In this document: piece by piece, positions 7,387 to 16,013 of the stretch
Numbering within the stretch: the first letter of the stretch is position 1
Layout of the letters: each line of letters opens with the position of its first letter
From: a virus
IMG/VR virus record: IMGVR_UViG_3300043331_000530
Coordinates: 1 to 49,449 of that record
Length of the DNA: 49,449 nt
Reading direction: 5' to 3' (one strand)
Notes under the pieces: model-generated
Told to the model about the DNA's origin: nothing
The model's input: only the letters and a program-made list of their open reading frames with translations
The model's database searches: none
Made by a program: the position numbers and the translations under genes

Positions 7387-8163
7387 ATGGCAGATCCGAC
7401 AGGGGGAACACCGCCAGCGGAAGGAACTGAGGGACAGCCACCGGCAGCACCTCCGGCTGAGCCGCCCGCGTTCGACAGGAGCAAACTGCATCCCTCACTG
7501 AGGGATATGAGTCCGGAGGAGATCACGGATGTGCTGGAGACCATGTCTACCACCATCCGGACACTCCAGACCAGGGGCACAGGGGCTGACTCGGGGGTGC
7601 CTGCCCACGCTAGGCCGCCAGAGCCACCGAAACGGCCGGAGCCTCCTAGCAAGGACCAGTACAAGGAGCTCCTCGACCCGGCCTCGGAGAGCTTCGACCC
7701 TGAGAGAGCCTTTCGGGCTTTCGCGGAGGCGAACTATGGCCAGCTCGTGGGGGATATCAACGCTAGGACGATCCGAGGTCTGTATGGGACCTTCAGGAGC
7801 GAGTTCCCTGACTTCAAGGATTATGAGGTGGATATCACCACCGCGTTGCAGGGGAGACCGGCAGCGGAGCTGACCGAGCAGGACGTCCTTCACACCTATC
7901 TGGCGGCAAAGGGTCTGAGGATGACCCAGAGGGAGAGGGCGGAGAGGGCGAAGGCGGCAGCGACGACCATGCCTCCCAGCCCGCCGGATGGTGGGAAGCC
8001 CAAGGAAGTGGAGCTCTCCGCGCTGGAGCAGGAGGTGGCCCACAGAATGTTCAAGAGGATCGCTGATCCGCAGGAAAGGCTCAAGAGGTACCGAGCGTTC
8101 GCGGCAAAGGATGAGGAAGGGATGACTCTCTCAGTCCCCATAGGGGGAGGAAAGAAGGAGTAA
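7387..8163 (+). CDS. Scaffold-like protein
   Basis: 258 residues with GGGAG before the ATG. The N-terminus is Pro/Gly/Ala-rich and disordered, the middle is acidic and helical, and the end carries basic helical segments (residues of about 175-190 and 220-240). This charge pattern and the position between portal and major capsid match scaffolding proteins, which guide prohead assembly and leave before packaging. No sequence motif proves it. Confidence 0.6.
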   Translation: MADPTGGTPPAEGTEGQPPAAPPAEPPAFDRSKLHPSLRDMSPEEITDVLETMSTTIRTLQTRGTGADSGVPAHARPPEPPKRPEPPSKDQYKELLDPASESFDPERAFRAFAEANYGQLVGDINARTIRGLYGTFRSEFPDFKDYEVDITTALQGRPAAELTEQDVLHTYLAAKGLRMTQRERAERAKAAATTMPPSPPDGGKPKEVELSALEQEVAHRMFKRIADPQERLKRYRAFAAKDEEGMTLSVPIGGGKKE

Positions 8164-8165
8164 CA

Positions 8166-8669
8166 ATGGCTGAGGAAAAGGAGAAGTCGGTATTTTTCGC
8201 GGCCGTCCGCAAGCGGGGGGTCCTGAACGCGATGCTGGAGGGCCCAGCATTGAAGTTCGAGGCGGAACACCCCGATATGAGGGCCCGCTGGGAATATTGC
8301 CCTCCAGGTGGGGACAAGACGTGGATCGTGGCCCGAGAGGGAATGGGCTTCAAGATCGTGGACGCCAGCGAGCTTGGGGAGGCCACACCGAGTGGTCAGA
8401 CGGAGGGACCGGTGCGGGTGGGGGATATGATCCTGATGGCAGCCCCCAGCCACATCGTGGAGGCGATCGACTTGGAGGATGCAAGGGTTGCGTACGAGGA
8501 TCACCGTACCCCGAAGGCCACCTACGAGGAGAGCATCCGCGGACTGAGGGTGAAACTCAAGGATGGCACGGAGAAAGCAGCGGAACCAGTTGGTGATATC
8601 CGGGTCCACCAAGAGGTGATTCAGACGATCCCGGAGGCAGGTGGGAGCCAATTCCCAGTGGAAAAGTAA
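8166..8669 (+). CDS. Head-region protein of unknown function
   Basis: 167 residues starting 3 bases after the preceding stop. Mixed alpha/beta, acidic. It contains PVRVGDMILMAAPSHIVEAI followed by a charged helical part. No family recognised; it lies in the capsid assembly cluster. Confidence 0.65.
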   Translation: MAEEKEKSVFFAAVRKRGVLNAMLEGPALKFEAEHPDMRARWEYCPPGGDKTWIVAREGMGFKIVDASELGEATPSGQTEGPVRVGDMILMAAPSHIVEAIDLEDARVAYEDHRTPKATYEESIRGLRVKLKDGTEKAAEPVGDIRVHQEVIQTIPEAGGSQFPVEK

Positions 8670-8684
8670 AGGAGGTGAGAAAGG

Positions 8685-9122
8685 GTGCCTAACTATCCAG
8701 CGTTGCCCGCTGTGGCTGCGGACCAGAGCGCTGAGGAGTACACCGAGGCTGCCGCCCAGACGTACAAGATGGGAGCCGCGGTACTGATGGACGCGAACGA
8801 GGATATCGCAGAGTGCGGTGCTGATCCTGCGGCGATCCTCGGATTCGCAGCCCACGACGCCACGAAGCACGCCATCGTTTCCCCAGGAAAGTGCCTCGTA
8901 TGGAAGGCTTCGGAGGGCCAGAAGTTCTGGATGAGTGGAACGTCGAACCCGGTGAAGGCGAACATCAACCAGCTCTTCGGGCTGGTGAAGGGTGGAGATG
9001 GAATCTGGCAGGTGGACATTGCAGAGACCGTCAACACTAGGGTCTACGTCCACAAGATCGACACAGACCGCAACTTGTTCCTGGTCAGCGTACTGGCGGC
9101 GAACAGGCAGGCGTCGCCGTAA
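8685..9122 (+). CDS. Putative head decoration protein
   Basis: 145 residues from a GTG preceded by GGAGG at 9-base spacing. Small-residue-rich N-terminus and beta-strand-rich remainder, located immediately before the major capsid gene. This size, composition and place suit a capsid decoration or stabilising protein. The 10055-10552 product on the other side of the capsid gene has similar character. Confidence 0.55.
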   Translation: MPNYPALPAVAADQSAEEYTEAAAQTYKMGAAVLMDANEDIAECGADPAAILGFAAHDATKHAIVSPGKCLVWKASEGQKFWMSGTSNPVKANINQLFGLVKGGDGIWQVDIAETVNTRVYVHKIDTDRNLFLVSVLAANRQASP

Positions 9123-9145
9123 CATCAACCTGAGGAGAAGGGGAA

Positions 9146-10042
9146 ATGGCCGCAGTAAGGGGGGCATTCGACAAGGTCATCGCGCCAGGGGCATATGCTG
9201 CCTACGCCGATGAATACGAGTCCCTCCCTGCCTATTACTCGGACATTCTCAAGGTGGAAAGCACCGAGAGAGCGTACGAGGACTTCATCATCACGGCTGG
9301 ACTCGGGACGACTCCGATCAAGCCCGAGAGCGTGACGGTGGCTCTCGACAGGCCGTTCCAAGTTGGTAGCGTCCGTCTGACGATCACCAGCTACGGTCTG
9401 GGGTACGAGGTCTCGAAGGAACTGATGGACGATGACCTCTACGGGGTAGTGGCTGATCCGGCGAGTAGGTTCCTGGCGACTAGCCAGCGTGACACTGAGG
9501 AGAGACAGGGAGCGGCGGTTTTCAACCTCGCCTTCACCACGCAGCAGGCGTATGACGGAGTGAGCCTCATCAACGTGGCGCATCCGCTCATCGCCGGTGG
9601 AACGGCCAGTAACAGGCCGGCAACAGCACAGGCTCTGGGCTTCACCAGTCTCCAGGCGTCCATTGAGAGGAGCAGGAACCTGGTGAACGAGCGGGGCTTG
9701 AGGATTCGGGTGCAGCCTCAGAAGCTGATCGTCCCGATTCCTCTGGAATGGCTAGCTGAGGAAATCCTCCTGAGCAGCAAGAAGCCTCACGAGGCGAGCA
9801 ACACGGAGAACGTGCTCTCCGCTTCTCGGATTGGATTGAGCCGCTTCACGTGGCCATATCTGACCAGCCCGACGGCATGGTTCACCCTGGCGGAGAAGCA
9901 CAAGCTCATGTTTTTCTGGCGGGAGAAGCCCAATATGGATCGGGACTTCGACAAGAAGGCCCGCGTGGCGATCTTCATGAACTTCAGCCGTTTTGGCACG
10001 GTCACCCCTGACTGGAGGGGCCTCGACGGCTCCACCGGGTGA
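9146..10042 (+). CDS. Major capsid protein (HK97-fold type)
   Basis: 298 residues. Hallmarks of an HK97/Mu-T-like coat protein are YGLGYEVSKELMDDDLYGV (about 93-111), the NLAFTTQQAYDGVSLINVAH stretch with HPL, a basic LRIRVQPQKLIVP segment, and the C-terminal TSPTAWFTL / FFWREKP / FSRFGTVTPDWRG block. It forms the shell. Two short pieces of its sequence recur in the small genes at 1467-1676 and 4203-4367. Confidence 0.88.
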   Translation: MAAVRGAFDKVIAPGAYAAYADEYESLPAYYSDILKVESTERAYEDFIITAGLGTTPIKPESVTVALDRPFQVGSVRLTITSYGLGYEVSKELMDDDLYGVVADPASRFLATSQRDTEERQGAAVFNLAFTTQQAYDGVSLINVAHPLIAGGTASNRPATAQALGFTSLQASIERSRNLVNERGLRIRVQPQKLIVPIPLEWLAEEILLSSKKPHEASNTENVLSASRIGLSRFTWPYLTSPTAWFTLAEKHKLMFFWREKPNMDRDFDKKARVAIFMNFSRFGTVTPDWRGLDGSTG

Positions 10043-10054
10043 GAGGGGGACACT

Positions 10055-10552
10055 ATGCCAGGCGCTGGATACACTGGGTTTCCCGGCTATGTAGGGGCCC
10101 ATGGGAGCAGTCAGGAGGCGGTAGCAGCGGACGGCTATGGGGGCTTCTGCATCAAGATGCTTGCAGCGGCGGCCCTCGCCGTTGGTGATTCGGTCTATAT
10201 CTCTGCGGCCGATCACGTCAACAAGGGAGCTACTGCCAACCTCGCGGCGGGAATCGGGGTGATCGTCGGAGGGAAAGCGACGAAGGGAAGGTGTTACCCC
10301 GAGGTGAAGTTTGGGGAGACAGCAGCAGCCGCGGCTGAGGATTGGGTCCTCGTCTGCGTGGAGGGGAAGTGCCGAGTCCTGTCTGACGCAGCGGTTGCAG
10401 CTGGTGCGGCTCTGGGATTCGGGGGTACAGCAGGCAGGCTGGATGACCTCACGACTGATGCAACTACCATTGTGGGGACGAGGCTAGGGAAGGCTCTAAC
10501 CGCAGCGGGAGGGGCAGCGGCCGAGTTTGATGCCTGGATTCACCCAACCTGA
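10055..10552 (+). CDS. Putative capsid decoration/stabilising protein
   Basis: 165 residues, 12 bases after the capsid gene. Ala/Gly/Val-rich, beta-strand pattern (VGDSVYISAADHVNKG, GIGVIVGGKATKG, WVLVCVEGKCRVLS) typical of DUF2190-like head stabilising proteins that decorate HK97-type capsids. Family assignment is by pattern only. Confidence 0.6.
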   Translation: MPGAGYTGFPGYVGAHGSSQEAVAADGYGGFCIKMLAAAALAVGDSVYISAADHVNKGATANLAAGIGVIVGGKATKGRCYPEVKFGETAAAAAEDWVLVCVEGKCRVLSDAAVAAGAALGFGGTAGRLDDLTTDATTIVGTRLGKALTAAGGAAAEFDAWIHPT

Positions 10553-10605
10553 GCGTAGACAAGGCAGCTTTGCTTGAGCTGCCCGCAAAACTTGAGGAGG
10601 GAACG

Positions 10606-10869
10606 ATGAATCTTCCATCTGGTGATAAGCAATTTTCCTGGGGTAATATAGGGGTGATTGGTGCCATGCTGGTCCAATTTGGCGCCATGATATGGTGGGG
10701 GGCGACCCTGACGGCTGGACTGTCAGTGGTGAGAACGGCGACACAGGAGTTCCGAGCCTCCATCACCGTCCTAACGTCAATACAATCGGAAATGGCGGCC
10801 AGGCTTACCGTCGTGGAATCCAAGGTGGACGATTTGAGGACGGAAACCAAGGCTAGAGAACTTAGGTAG
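10606..10869 (+). CDS. Membrane-anchored coiled-coil protein (lysis-accessory-like)
   Basis: 87 residues from an ATG 4 bases after GAGGAGGG. One membrane segment (about residues 13-42, GVIGAMLVQFGAMIWWG) is followed by a heptad-like helix (EMAARLTVVESKVDDLRTE). This topology resembles XhlA-like or other holin-accessory proteins. It begins a run of three membrane genes. Palindrome copy 3 follows its stop directly. Confidence 0.6.
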   Translation: MNLPSGDKQFSWGNIGVIGAMLVQFGAMIWWGATLTAGLSVVRTATQEFRASITVLTSIQSEMAARLTVVESKVDDLRTETKARELR

Positions 10870-10886
10870 TGCAAGCATTGCACTGG
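10867..10886. repeat. Dispersed palindrome, copy 3
   Basis: Core TGCAAGCATTGCA with 7-bp arms AGTGCAA/TTGCACT, starting in the stop codon of the gene before. Its right flank CTGGAG gives a GGAG 9 bases before the next ATG (10897). Confidence 0.9.
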
Positions 10887-10896
10887 AGCTTGTGAC

Positions 10897-11463
10897 ATGA
10901 TCCGAGACGGGGTGGTTATCCTAGTGGCGGTGGTCCTGTCTTTTGGCGGTGGCTACCTCATTGGGAAGGATGACTGTGAGGGGGATCCAGCACAGGTAGC
11001 GCCGGTCATCCAGACGGTCACAGATACGGTGGAGGTCCCGTCGAAATGGATGCTCGACTGGATCGAACAGATGGGAAAGGAAATGGAAAAGAAGCCGAGA
11101 CGGGACACCCTGTATTTGGACCAAGAGGTTATGGTGAGGGACAGTTTCCCGTACCCGGTCTTTGTGAAAGACACTACCTCGCGATTCTGGTGGCTGGAGA
11201 GGGCGACTTTTGGGCAAAAACCGGGAGATGCCAGCGTTGTAGTTACCAGAGAGCCCTTTTCTGGGAGAGCCACTGTCTTGCGTTATCGGACGACTGGTCC
11301 CGTGACCTCTTTTGTTATAGACACCGGACCGAGGCCAAGGATAGACTTCGGCACGTTCTCGGTTCCTAAAAAGAAACATGGGTTCTTTACGGACCTATTG
11401 CTTGTGGGAGGGTCGTTAGGGGTAGGGTACTTCACCGGCCAGCTGAGGTGTCCAAATGGATAA
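10897..11463 (+). CDS. Membrane-anchored periplasmic protein, spanin-like
   Basis: 188 residues. An N-terminal membrane anchor (residues 5-24, GVVILVAVVLSFGGGYLIG) is followed by an extracytoplasmic beta-rich stretch with TVTDTVEVP and DTLYLDQEVMVRD. A second hydrophobic part lies near the end (FTDLLLVGGSLGVGYF). The TDTV...DTLYL style is like DUF6808 or spanin-like proteins of some phages, which act in outer membrane disruption. It overlaps the next gene by 8 bases. Assignment tentative. Confidence 0.5.
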   Translation: MIRDGVVILVAVVLSFGGGYLIGKDDCEGDPAQVAPVIQTVTDTVEVPSKWMLDWIEQMGKEMEKKPRRDTLYLDQEVMVRDSFPYPVFVKDTTSRFWWLERATFGQKPGDASVVVTREPFSGRATVLRYRTTGPVTSFVIDTGPRPRIDFGTFSVPKKKHGFFTDLLLVGGSLGVGYFTGQLRCPNG

Positions 11464-11653
11464 GCTCGCAGCGATTGCCAGGCCAATGGGGCTTTACGTC
11501 TTTTATCTGGTCTGCATTATCTTCACCATTGGGCTTATCTTCACGGACAAGCTCGATGCCCTAACCATTGGGGCGGTTCTTGTACCGCTAGGTGGCGTGG
11601 GAGGTACCTACGTCGTAAAGCGGACGGAGGAAAAACTGGAGAATAAGGCATGA
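11456..11653 (+). CDS. Holin-like small membrane protein
   Basis: 65 residues with two membrane segments (about 12-30 and 37-53) and a charged C-terminal tail, VKRTEEKLENKA. This is the topology of class II holins, which permeabilise the inner membrane for endolysin. The neighbouring membrane genes support a lysis cassette, although the endolysin is encoded elsewhere (35681-36085, other strand). Confidence 0.55.
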   Translation: MDKLAAIARPMGLYVFYLVCIIFTIGLIFTDKLDALTIGAVLVPLGGVGGTYVVKRTEEKLENKA

Positions 11654-12012
11654 GCCTACATACGTTTTCCATGCCCGATTTGGTCATTCCTAACGGTCAG
11701 ACTGAGAGCAACGTCCTGACCGCGAGTGGCCTGGCTGCTGGTAGTATGGTATCCAGTGGAGATGGATACAGGGATGCAGATAGCATTACCGTGTTCTCCC
11801 CGGATACCCTCCCAGAGACAGTTACCCTGCACGTGGCAGACGTAGAGGGTGGGAACTTCAACCCTCTAAGCAGAGGGGGAGCGGATGTGACGTTCGCCGC
11901 AGGGAAGGCAAGTACCCTGGAATTGATTTCCTGGAAGGCAATGAAGTTGGTGGCTAGTGGCGCGGTGGGCGCCGAGAGAAGGTTCAAGGTCAACAAGTCC
12001 GTTTGGGTGTAG
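11650..12012 (+). CDS. Virion protein of unknown function
   Basis: 120 residues; ATG overlaps the previous stop (ATGA). Beta-rich with no Cys and no membrane segment. The pattern (TLHVADVEGGNF, GKASTLELISWKAMKLVASG) resembles small head or neck structural proteins, but no family was recognised. Confidence 0.6.
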   Translation: MSLHTFSMPDLVIPNGQTESNVLTASGLAAGSMVSSGDGYRDADSITVFSPDTLPETVTLHVADVEGGNFNPLSRGGADVTFAAGKASTLELISWKAMKLVASGAVGAERRFKVNKSVWV

Positions 12013-12020
12013 GAGGGGAG

Positions 12021-12314
12021 ATGAACTGGCTCAAGAGGCTTTTCCAAGTCAAGACTGGCGGGACTCTAGGGGCCGGTCCTCCTAGACCATTGCACCTGCC
12101 GGTCAAGCCACCTGCGGAGCATCAGACAGCAGGGGACATTCTCGACTACGCCTGCAAAAAGCACGAGGCGAAGTACGAGATTTTCCGGGATCCAGACAGT
12201 GGGACCGTGGTGGTGGACATCAAGCTAAAGGATGGTCATACCGTGGTGAGCGGACAGGGGACCACGACGAAAGAGGCCGTGGAGCGGGCGGTCAGGAAGT
12301 TGGGGTCCACATGA
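12021..12314 (+). CDS. Hypothetical protein, possible dsRBD-like C-terminus
   Basis: 97 residues from an ATG after AGGAGGGG. The basic Pro-rich N-terminus is followed by a compact alpha-beta-beta-beta-alpha pattern: ILDYACKKHEAKYEIF, VVVDIKLKDG, VVSGQGTTTKEAVERAVRKL. The last part resembles the end of double-stranded RNA-binding domains, only weakly. Overlaps the next gene by 4 bases. Confidence 0.55.
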   Translation: MNWLKRLFQVKTGGTLGAGPPRPLHLPVKPPAEHQTAGDILDYACKKHEAKYEIFRDPDSGTVVVDIKLKDGHTVVSGQGTTTKEAVERAVRKLGST

Positions 12315-12829
12315 CGCCATATCAGTGGAAGAACCTAAGGCATAGGATCCGAGGATGGAAGGCAGAACTGTACCACCGTCTGGGTCTTGGGGTGGTTGCC
12401 GAGCTACAGGTCCGAGTCATTCGGAAGGATGGGACGGTAGAGGACCTGGGAGTGGTGAGCAGGAGAGTCGTGACCAACAATGGGGTAGGCTTCCTTACGG
12501 ATGCCTTCCAGAATCTCGTGGAAATCGAGAACATGAATTGGCACGACTGCGGGACGGGAGTCGGCGCCGAGAACCAGACAGATACGGGGTTGGGCACCCC
12601 CTTTGGTGGCAGCAGGGTGAGTGGGACCCAGAGTGAGCCCTCTAGTAATCAGTACAGGACTACGGCGACCATTCCCTTCACAAGCACCCTAGCTATCACA
12701 GAGCACGGTATCTTCAGTGCCTCCTCCGGGGGAACGCTGTGGGACCGCTCGGTCTTTAGCGCGGTGAACGTGGTGAATGGGGAGAGCATTCAGTTCCAGT
12801 ACACCCTGACCAGTAATGCCAACGGTTAA
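12311..12829 (+). CDS. Virion structural protein (appendage type)
   Basis: 172 residues; ATG overlaps the preceding stop. A basic N-terminus (about 25 residues) is followed by a beta-rich body with NNGVGFLTDAFQN and YRTTATIPFTSTLAITEHGI. The latter resembles small tail-associated proteins where ITEHGIF is a recurrent strand. It overlaps the repeat protein gene by one base. Confidence 0.6.
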   Translation: MTPYQWKNLRHRIRGWKAELYHRLGLGVVAELQVRVIRKDGTVEDLGVVSRRVVTNNGVGFLTDAFQNLVEIENMNWHDCGTGVGAENQTDTGLGTPFGGSRVSGTQSEPSSNQYRTTATIPFTSTLAITEHGIFSASSGGTLWDRSVFSAVNVVNGESIQFQYTLTSNANG

Positions 12830-14172
12830 TGGCTGCGCCGACGATCCAGGCATTTGGCACAATTGCCGCGGTTACGTCAGGCAACTGTTCACCCACGATC
12901 CCGACGCATCAGGCCAATGACATTCTGGTCGCATCGGTCATTATTTGGGCGCCGGCTACCGCCAGTGATCTTGCGGCGATTCCAACACCGACAGACTGGA
13001 CGCAGATCGCGGCGTTAGACGATGCCCCGACGATTGATGGACGAATTGCATACTTTTGGCGACGCGCAACCGGCGCTGGTACGACGGTCACATTCACACG
13101 CGGCTCGGGATGGGATACTGGGACTGATACCTGCTTCGCGGCCACCGTAGACGTTATTCGCGGGTGTATTACAACCGGAGATCCGTGGGACGCGGCAGTA
13201 ACGTCGGGACCATACACAGGGTCAAATGGCGCTTATCCGGCTGTTACGGTTTCCGGCAGCGAGCGGTTGGTAATCCAGCGGTTCGCCTCCACTGATAATC
13301 AGGCGGAGACACCTGCCAGTGGATGGACCGATGGCACGCCGACGAACAGCGGGGTAGGCACGGACGCGGGATTCAATTCGCACCGGAAGGATAATGTATC
13401 AAGCAGTACGAGTGCAGATACGCCTACAGTTACGGCTCCGACGCAAGGATTCTACGCCTGGTGTGGCATTAGTTTCAAGCCACCAACCGTCCATTCAGTG
13501 ACCGTTGGTGGAACGGTGTCCTTCTCAGGAGGATTGGTCAAGACTACAACCAAGGTCCTAGCTGGATCCCTTTCCTTTTCGGGGCTGCTAGCTAGGAGCA
13601 CAACCAAGGTCCTTGCGGGAGTCCTTAGCTTTAGTGGTGGACTGTCTAAGGTGACGACCAAGATCCTAGGAGGGGTGTTGAGCTTTAGTGGGGCCGTTAC
13701 GACCTCTAAGACCTACCCCCAGATTCTGGACGGGGCAGTGAGCTTTAGTGGGGCCTTGGTGAAGATTGCCAACAAGGCCCTAGAGGGCGCCGTGACCTTC
13801 AGCGGGGCACTGGTGAAGGATCCTAGAAAGGCGTTGAGTGGGGTCCTTAGCTTTAGTGGAACGGTGCTCAAGACCACTACCAAGATCCTGAGTGGGCAGA
13901 TTAGTCCAGAAGGGGCCCTGGTAAAGCAGGCTACTAAGGTAATGGATGGGGCTGCCTCCTTTGCTGGAGTCCTAATAAAGGTAACGAACAAGGTGCTGGG
14001 TGGGTCTATAACTCCGACTGGGGACCTAACCACGGCTAAGACCTACTTGCAAACCCTGAGCGGGGCGGTGTCATTCCTAGGTGATCTAATAACCACCTTC
14101 ATCCCTGGGAGTGGGGGTGGTGCGCTAGGAAGGCTTATGAGACGCCCATTCCGGAGAAAGGGCCGTGTGTGA
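12829..14172 (+). CDS. Mosaic virion protein with 19-residue tandem repeats
   Basis: 447 residues. The N-terminal part (about 1-218) is a beta-rich globular domain. The C-terminal part (about 222-425) is roughly ten repeats of 19 residues built on VLAGSLSFSGLLARSTTK. The DNA style differs sharply: all eight Arg codons in the first part are CGN, whereas repeats and neighbouring genes favour AGG/AGA. This suggests the N-terminal domain was acquired separately. Probably a surface-exposed appendage; a basic tail (RRPFRRKGR) ends it. Confidence 0.7.
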   Translation: MAAPTIQAFGTIAAVTSGNCSPTIPTHQANDILVASVIIWAPATASDLAAIPTPTDWTQIAALDDAPTIDGRIAYFWRRATGAGTTVTFTRGSGWDTGTDTCFAATVDVIRGCITTGDPWDAAVTSGPYTGSNGAYPAVTVSGSERLVIQRFASTDNQAETPASGWTDGTPTNSGVGTDAGFNSHRKDNVSSSTSADTPTVTAPTQGFYAWCGISFKPPTVHSVTVGGTVSFSGGLVKTTTKVLAGSLSFSGLLARSTTKVLAGVLSFSGGLSKVTTKILGGVLSFSGAVTTSKTYPQILDGAVSFSGALVKIANKALEGAVTFSGALVKDPRKALSGVLSFSGTVLKTTTKILSGQISPEGALVKQATKVMDGAASFAGVLIKVTNKVLGGSITPTGDLTTAKTYLQTLSGAVSFLGDLITTFIPGSGGGALGRLMRRPFRRKGRV

Positions 14173-14438
14173 GTAGACCGCTTCTTCTCGCCTGTCGAAT
14201 TGTGTATGATGGGCCATGGGTGCCAACTGACGGCCTGGAGGGGAAGATTACCGTCCAGGGGATAAGGGAGGGGAAGGATGAGGTGGTGATCCGTATTAGA
14301 GATACCTTGGAAAAGGAGGAGGATACGGTGGTTGAGGTGGATAAGAACATGGAATTTACCATCGACCTGAAACATTCACTGGTTCGAGCGGAAAGAACCA
14401 AATCGAGTGGGAACGAAATCTTCGTGTGGCTTAACTAG
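14169..14438 (+). CDS. Hypothetical small beta-rich protein
   Basis: 89 residues from a GTG overlapping the preceding stop (GTGA). Regular alternating strands (KITVQGIREGKDEVVIRI, TVVEVDKNMEFTIDL) suggest a small beta-barrel or sandwich. No family recognised; lies in the virion module. Confidence 0.6.
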   Translation: MSRPLLLACRIVYDGPWVPTDGLEGKITVQGIREGKDEVVIRIRDTLEKEEDTVVEVDKNMEFTIDLKHSLVRAERTKSSGNEIFVWLN

Positions 14439-14447
14439 GGGAGCCCA

Positions 14448-15128
14448 GTGGGTATCCTGACACTGCAAAACTACCGAGATAGGTTGGATGGGGGGCTTCA
14501 GAGGAGTAGTATCTCTGAGACCTTGAAGGACGAGTGGATCAACCAGGCGTTAAAGGAATTCGCCTACGCCTTTAAATTCCATGAACTAGAGAAGGAACTG
14601 GAATTCAGCACCGCTATTGGGATTAGGGAGTATGCCATAGGTGCTGGACTGGCGATAGACGTGGCTGATTTCAGATATGTGGAGGAAATGACAGGGATAC
14701 GTCCAGAGGGAGGAGATACCTACCTCATTCGGAGAGAAACGAGGAGCAGATACCGGAAGAAGGTAGGGATTGTGGCTGAGTCAGCCGGGACGCCAGAGTG
14801 GTACCATCGTTATGGGAATAAGATTATCCTAAGACCTACACCGGATGATGTTATCCCCATTACTATGGATTACTGCTCCACGGTGGATGCCTTCGAGGAT
14901 TCCGTAGATGTGAGCCCGCTCAATGAGGATTGGGACGAGTGTATCTTCGTAGGAGCCCTCTATAGAGGATTCCGCTATTTCGGTGAGTTTGATAGGTACC
15001 AAAACGTGAGGAATGACTTTCTGGGACTGGTCCGTTCGAGGGCAACAGAGTATGACCTGGAAGAGTTCCCCGAAGGTGGAATTAGCCCACTTGGGCCGAA
15101 CGATACGGAGACGGAGGAGAGTCTCTAA
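14448..15128 (+). CDS. Head-tail adaptor-like protein
   Basis: 226 residues from a GTG with AGGGGAG 4 bases upstream. A helical N-terminus (YRDRLDGGLQRSSISETLKD, then WINQALKEFAYAF) precedes a beta region, WYHRYGNKIILRPTPDD, and a helical end. This order is typical of adaptor proteins that sit under the portal in short-tailed phages. No catalytic motif is present. Confidence 0.6.
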   Translation: MGILTLQNYRDRLDGGLQRSSISETLKDEWINQALKEFAYAFKFHELEKELEFSTAIGIREYAIGAGLAIDVADFRYVEEMTGIRPEGGDTYLIRRETRSRYRKKVGIVAESAGTPEWYHRYGNKIILRPTPDDVIPITMDYCSTVDAFEDSVDVSPLNEDWDECIFVGALYRGFRYFGEFDRYQNVRNDFLGLVRSRATEYDLEEFPEGGISPLGPNDTETEESL

Positions 15129-15541
15129 TGGCCGACATGAGCGACTATATGGAGACGGGGAACTACGACTTCTGGTTTAGACCAGCAGCGACGGCTCCCA
15201 CAAGGCCAACCTCCCATGTCGTGTCCCTTTGGAGTGCTGTGACAAGTGCGGATGCCGGAACGGGGACGGAACTGACTGGAGGGACCGCCCCTGGCTATGT
15301 CAGGACTGGAGGCTCAGCCTTGTTTGGGCCCTCGGTTGATGGAGTTGGCGGCAATGTGGTACAGATTCTTTTCCCTATCAATTCGGGAGGATCAAATTGG
15401 CCGGCTATCACTCATTACGGGATCCATGACCACCTGGGCAATCTGCTCCAGAGGTTGGTCCCGTTACAGTCCCCCTTGATAGTTCCGCCTGGGCAGCGGG
15501 CTGTGATGGAAGTGGGGGACATTCAACTTACCTTCCTCTGA
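15128..15541 (+). CDS. Tail-fibre-associated structural protein
   Basis: 137 residues; ATG overlaps the previous stop (TAATG). The pattern MSDYME..NYDFWFRP, PTRPTSHVVSLWSA, GTELTGGTAPGYVR, ITHYGIHDHLGNLL, PPGQRAVMEVGDIQLTF follows a widespread small phage protein family annotated as putative tail fibre protein. Presumed virion component; exact position unknown. Confidence 0.7.
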   Translation: MADMSDYMETGNYDFWFRPAATAPTRPTSHVVSLWSAVTSADAGTGTELTGGTAPGYVRTGGSALFGPSVDGVGGNVVQILFPINSGGSNWPAITHYGIHDHLGNLLQRLVPLQSPLIVPPGQRAVMEVGDIQLTFL

Positions 15542-15548
15542 GGCGATA

Positions 15549-16010
15549 ATGTCTGGTCATATCTACCATTTGGCAATGGCATCACCCTCAGTGGTAAACA
15601 CTGGGACTCAAACGCTGATCCAGCTCGTTACGCCCTCTACCAGAAGGGCCTGGATCCGAGAGATTGCCGTATCGGGAAAGGACACGGATGGGGCGAAGGT
15701 CCCATCCTATATAGATCTGGTCAGACAGACCAGTGCCGGCAGCGGTGGCACTGGCATTACCCCTAACCCGATTAGGTCAGGAATGCCGGCCTCCCTGTGT
15801 ACGGGGTGCATTGAGCGTCCAACCTCGGAGCCGAGTGGGACGACGATAGTGGGAGGTCCGTGGTATCTGACCACTGTCGGTGGGTTGTTCCACCTCCAGG
15901 AAGTCCTAGGGGAGGAGATAGAACTCCTAGTATCCGAGCGTGTGGGATTGAGGATTATCACCCCAGGATCCATTAGCGGGGTGATCGCGAACATGAGGTT
16001 CCTGGAGTAG
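15549..16010 (+). CDS. Virion structural protein
   Basis: 153 residues, all beta pattern: QTLIQLVTPSTRRAWIREIAV, then VGLRIITPGSISGVIANMRF at the end. This type often occurs beside fibre genes in phages as a small appendage or collar protein. Followed after 3 bases by the next gene. Confidence 0.6.
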   Translation: MSGHIYHLAMASPSVVNTGTQTLIQLVTPSTRRAWIREIAVSGKDTDGAKVPSYIDLVRQTSAGSGGTGITPNPIRSGMPASLCTGCIERPTSEPSGTTIVGGPWYLTTVGGLFHLQEVLGEEIELLVSERVGLRIITPGSISGVIANMRFLE

Positions 16011-16013
16011 AAC

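Noticed and set aside
7896-9167. 423-residue minus-strand open frame opposite the scaffold and head genes
   Set aside because: Antisense shadow of three genes with good ribosome sites; no recognisable protein pattern.
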